The notes below the pieces were generated by a model, which had not been told where the DNA came from, made no database searches, and saw only the letters and a program-made list of their open reading frames with translations. This document shows positions 4,228 to 7,073 of a stretch of DNA of 7,073 nucleotides, in pieces. The translations under genes were made by a program, and so were the position numbers. The number at the start of each line of letters is the position of its first letter. The stretch's first letter is position 1. Location of the stretch: NCBI GenBank assembly GCA_031263385.1, contig JAISFX010000111.1, positions 1 to 7,073 on the forward strand. Reading direction: 5' to 3'. This DNA comes from Lactobacillus sp. Its GTDB lineage: Bacteria; Pseudomonadota; Alphaproteobacteria; RF32; CAG-239.

Positions 4228-6990
4228 TTAAGATATAAACCTATTAACGGCACTCTTGGTCTCATTGGCAACTTGTTTAAGCTTGTCCATATGCACCAAA
4301 ACATCTTGCCCTTCTTTTAGCTCTTTATCAATAGTGCTTGATATATCGTACAGTTCCTTCAAAGAAAGATTCCCAGCGATACCTTTAATCTTGTGAGCAA
4401 CGTCTTTGGCTTTCTGCCAGTCTCTCTGGTTCATCGCCTCTATTAGCTCCTCAGAATCATTTTCCTCAGCAAAAGACTTTAGAAGTATCTTGCAAGTATC
4501 TTCATCGCATCCCAGACGTTTCTTAAATTCTTCTAAATCAATATATGGAAGATAAGATTCCGCACCGGCTTCTTCTTTGGCAACAGGCTCGCTAGCTGTG
4601 GCGCTCTTAACCTTAGAAGATGTGTAGAACACAATCCTGTCAATAATGCTGTCTCTATCGATTGGTTTACCAAGGTGACCGTTCATTCCGGCTTCCAAAC
4701 ATTTATCAACATCTTCTTTGAACACGTTTGCAGTCATTGCCACAATTGGAACAGTCTTTGCTCTGTCAATATCATCCATAGAGCGTATTTTTCTGGTAGC
4801 TTCCATACCGTCCATTTCCGGCATCTGAATATCCATAAATATAAGGTCATATTTATCAGGGTTCCCTTGGAACTTCATCACTGCTTCCATACCGTCATCT
4901 GCGGTATCAACATTAACGTTGGTCTTTTCCATCAAAGCCTTAAACACTTCTTGGTTAACCTTAATATCCTCGACCAACAGCACCGTAACTTCAGAGAAGT
5001 CATATTCTTTTTCTTTGTCCTCGGTCTTAGGTGCTTTAGATATCCCCCCTACGGATTCGCTGATAGCGTTTAATATCACAGATGGGAATAATGGTTTAGG
5101 AATAAACTTCTCAACACCCACGCCCTTGGCTTGGTCCTCAACCTCAATCCATTCAGATGCAGATATCATGATGATTATTGCGTCATCCTTGCCACGTTCT
5201 TTAATTTGTTTGATAGTTTCAATACCATCCATCTCAGGCATCTTCCAGTCAACAAATATCACGCTGTAAGGCATTCCTTCTTGCGATGCTTTTGCAATCA
5301 TATCAATAGCCTCTGCGCCTGAAATCGCAGCATCTGCAGCTATCTCAAACTTCTCCATAATCTTCAAGAAATACTCACATACCTCTCTACTGTCATCAAT
5401 TACCAACACTCTGAGGTTCTGAAGATTAAACTTCTTCCACTCGGTGTCCTCTTGGCTCTCAGCATTTTCAAGAGGAATCTCAAATGCAAATGTAGATCCT
5501 TTGTCGATTTCGCTTTCAACCCAAATTTTACCGCCAAGCTTTTCAACAATGTTTTTACTTATTGATAAGCCCAAGCCTGTTCCGCCATATTTTCTGGCAG
5601 TGCTTCCATCCGCCTGCTCAAAAGACTTAAATATACGGCTCTGCTGCTCAGGATTAATGCCGATTCCCGTATCTTTTACAACAAAGCTTAAAGTTGTCCC
5701 TTTGTCATTAGATCTGACCTGCTTCACAGAGATATCAACAGTTCCCTCTTCTGGTGTAAACTTTATTGCATTAGAGGCTAGATTAATCAGCACTTGAGAA
5801 ATCTTAAACTCGTCACCCATAAAATATTTCTTCATTGTCGGGTCAATAAACACATTTAGCTTTTGCTTTTTGCTGTCCGCTTTCTCAATAATGATGCTGT
5901 TTATATTCATGAGCATATTTTCCATACTGAAGCGTTCATTATCAAATGTCATTTTATCGGCTTCAATTTTAGAGATATCTAGCACATCATTAATAAGCTC
6001 TAATAAATGGTGTGAAGACACATCAATATTTTCCAAATAGCTCTTAATTTTTTCAACATCTTCAGATTCTTTTGCAATCTGAGTCATACCGATAATCGCA
6101 TTCATTGGCGTTCTAATTTCATGGCTCATTCTTGATAAGAACTCAGTCTTTGCTAGGCTTCCTTGTTGAGCCTGTTCCATTGCGACTTTAAGCCTCTTTT
6201 GGGTGTCCATGGTGCCTGATATATCATTAGCTGCAAAAAGGACGCCGTTTATCTTTCCTTTGTTATTGTACAAAGGTGTCTCAAAACAGTTATAATCATC
6301 ATTGCCGATTTTCATAATCCAGTTGTATGGGGTGCCGTTATATGCCATCTCAAAAGGCTTATCCATTTGGTCTCTGTATTTTGGTAAAGCATCATAAATA
6401 CTCATGCCAACAATCTCTTCTTTTTCCATCCCAAGTCTTGATAACTGAGACCCCGAAGCCATTGTGCATACCTTATCCATATCAAGACTTATCAGGATTC
6501 CCGGATAATTAGCCATAACAGCCTCAAGTCTGGCAACAGCTTCAGTAGTCTTCATCTCCATCATTTTTCGTTCAGTAATATCTACAGAATGTTGCATATG
6601 AACGATTCTACCGTCAACCCACCTGATAAGGCTGTCAGTATTTTGGTAATAGCGATTAGTAACAGTGTTATATTCCTCCCACACACGGTACGGGTCGCCG
6701 GTTTTTAGCAAGTCAGGAATAGGGCAAAACTCGCACATTTTATCAAAACCATCTTGCAAAACTTTCCAGCATGGCTTCCCTATAAATTCATCAAGTTTTT
6801 TACCGCCAAATTCTTTCATCATCCTTTTATTGATGAAAAGTATTTTGCCTGTATCAATCTCATTTATGTAGATGAGAGTATTCAGGTTATCTAATGTCAG
6901 CTCCAATGCTGTTGTAGCAAATGGATGTTCTTCTTTGTTCGTCTCTTCACTTGAAAAAAGTTTTTTAAAAGAGTCTGCTATTTTTCCCAT
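4228..6990 (-). CDS. Soluble hybrid histidine kinase, PAS-PAS-HisKA-HATPase-REC-REC-Hpt
   Basis: The 920-residue protein holds a full multistep phosphorelay. The domains run: PAS 1 (about 30-140, closing with D-I-T-E-R-K), PAS 2 (about 153-262), HisKA (about 280-346, His290 in S-H-E-I-R-T-P), and HATPase (about 390-508). The HATPase has Asn407, Asp440-x-Gly442-x-Gly444 and G-G-T-G-L-G-L at 469-475. REC1 spans about 526-645 (Asp532, Asp533, acceptor Asp581, Ser610, Lys632). REC2 spans about 667-790 (Glu674, Asp675, acceptor Asp720, Thr753, Lys775). Hpt spans about 815-918 (His866 in H-K-I-K-G). All key residues are present, so kinase and relay activity are expected. There is no signal peptide or membrane helix, so it should sense a cytoplasmic cue. 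PAS 1 carries Cys74, Cys86 and Cys89, a possible metal, cofactor or redox site. The final regulator is not in the window. The ATG at 6990 has AGGA 8 nt upstream and lies 19 nt past another gene, suggesting an operon. Confidence 0.96.
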   Translation of the reverse strand: MGKIADSFKKLFSSEETNKEEHPFATTALELTLDNLNTLIYINEIDTGKILFINKRMMKEFGGKKLDEFIGKPCWKVLQDGFDKMCEFCPIPDLLKTGDPYRVWEEYNTVTNRYYQNTDSLIRWVDGRIVHMQHSVDITERKMMEMKTTEAVARLEAVMANYPGILISLDMDKVCTMASGSQLSRLGMEKEEIVGMSIYDALPKYRDQMDKPFEMAYNGTPYNWIMKIGNDDYNCFETPLYNNKGKINGVLFAANDISGTMDTQKRLKVAMEQAQQGSLAKTEFLSRMSHEIRTPMNAIIGMTQIAKESEDVEKIKSYLENIDVSSHHLLELINDVLDISKIEADKMTFDNERFSMENMLMNINSIIIEKADSKKQKLNVFIDPTMKKYFMGDEFKISQVLINLASNAIKFTPEEGTVDISVKQVRSNDKGTTLSFVVKDTGIGINPEQQSRIFKSFEQADGSTARKYGGTGLGLSISKNIVEKLGGKIWVESEIDKGSTFAFEIPLENAESQEDTEWKKFNLQNLRVLVIDDSREVCEYFLKIMEKFEIAADAAISGAEAIDMIAKASQEGMPYSVIFVDWKMPEMDGIETIKQIKERGKDDAIIIMISASEWIEVEDQAKGVGVEKFIPKPLFPSVILNAISESVGGISKAPKTEDKEKEYDFSEVTVLLVEDIKVNQEVFKALMEKTNVNVDTADDGMEAVMKFQGNPDKYDLIFMDIQMPEMDGMEATRKIRSMDDIDRAKTVPIVAMTANVFKEDVDKCLEAGMNGHLGKPIDRDSIIDRIVFYTSSKVKSATASEPVAKEEAGAESYLPYIDLEEFKKRLGCDEDTCKILLKSFAEENDSEELIEAMNQRDWQKAKDVAHKIKGIAGNLSLKELYDISSTIDKELKEGQDVLVHMDKLKQVANETKSAVNRFIS

Positions 6991-6998
6991 GTTCTTTA

Positions 6999-7002
6999 TC
7001 CT
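6999..7002 (-). promoter_or_regulatory. Ribosome binding site of the hybrid kinase
   Basis: On the - strand AGGA lies 8 nt before the ATG at 6990, inside the 19-nt gap after the upstream stop. It supports this start and leaves little room for a separate promoter between the two genes. Confidence 0.65.
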
Positions 7003-7009
7003 GTTTTAC

Positions 7010-7073
7010 TTAGGCCAATTCAGGATGTTGTTGCGCTTTTTCAATAACATTTTCTATAATATTTATATTTACA
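7010..7073 (-). CDS. C-terminal end of an unidentified gene upstream of the kinase
   Basis: On the - strand a frame is open from the window edge to the TAA at 7012-7010, giving 20 codons that end in E-K-A-Q-Q-H-P-E-L-A. The start lies outside the window. The sequence reads like a helical protein tail, and its stop is 19 nt before the kinase start, typical operon spacing. It is too short to assign a family, and a chance open frame cannot be ruled out at this length. Confidence 0.5.
   Translation of the reverse strand, partial: VNINIIENVIEKAQQHPELA

Noticed and set aside
4675..5797. Long open frames on the + strand opposite the kinase receivers and ATPase
   Set aside because: They are antisense to well-conserved domains, give compositionally odd proteins rich in Phe, His and Ser, and lack ribosome sites.
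1..7073. tRNA, rRNA, CRISPR, insertion sequence or prophage signals
   Set aside because: No cloverleaf-like segment, regular spaced repeats, transposase or integrase motifs, or terminal inverted repeats were seen on either strand.

Overview
The window is a moderately AT-rich bacterial segment with six complete genes and two genes cut by the window edges. The organism cannot be named from it. A likely lipoprotein with an F-T-A-C lipobox, Shine-Dalgarno sites at some genes (AGGAGG before the GTG at 3377) but not at others, and a large soluble hybrid sensor kinase would all fit an environmental or host-associated, possibly anaerobic, bacterium. There is no rRNA, tRNA, transposase, integrase or CRISPR array. 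The gene order looks chromosomal.

Left part (1-1960): the C-terminal end of a DUF1349 protein (1-205), a putative lipoprotein (315-929) and a single-pass membrane protein of unknown function (1168-1896), all on the + strand. The last two are each followed by an intrinsic terminator. Their upstream regions share a perfect 12-bp palindrome, TTGTCTAGACAA. In both copies a -35-like TAGACA lies inside it and a -10-like TAT element starts exactly 16 nt after it. This looks like one regulated promoter design used twice.

Middle part (1960-3376): an unrecognised 185-residue protein and a DEDDh 3'-5' exonuclease of the KapD/ERI-1-like type lie 43 nt apart and may be co-transcribed. An AT-rich region follows, with A/T tracts, a candidate promoter and a 13-bp direct repeat.

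Right part (3377-7073): a stand-alone REC-Hpt phosphorelay protein (+ strand) converges on a 920-residue hybrid histidine kinase (- strand) of layout PAS(Cys-rich)-PAS-HisKA-HATPase-REC-REC-Hpt. A strong bidirectional terminator separates them. The small protein closely resembles the REC2-Hpt end of the kinase, so the pair probably arose by duplication and may share one phosphorelay. Neither has an output domain, so the final target must lie elsewhere. The kinase follows 19 nt after the end of another - strand gene, of which only the last 20 codons are visible.

The best candidates for something not yet described are the duplicated convergent REC-Hpt module, the paired palindromic promoters driving two envelope proteins of unknown function, and the Cys-containing PAS sensor.
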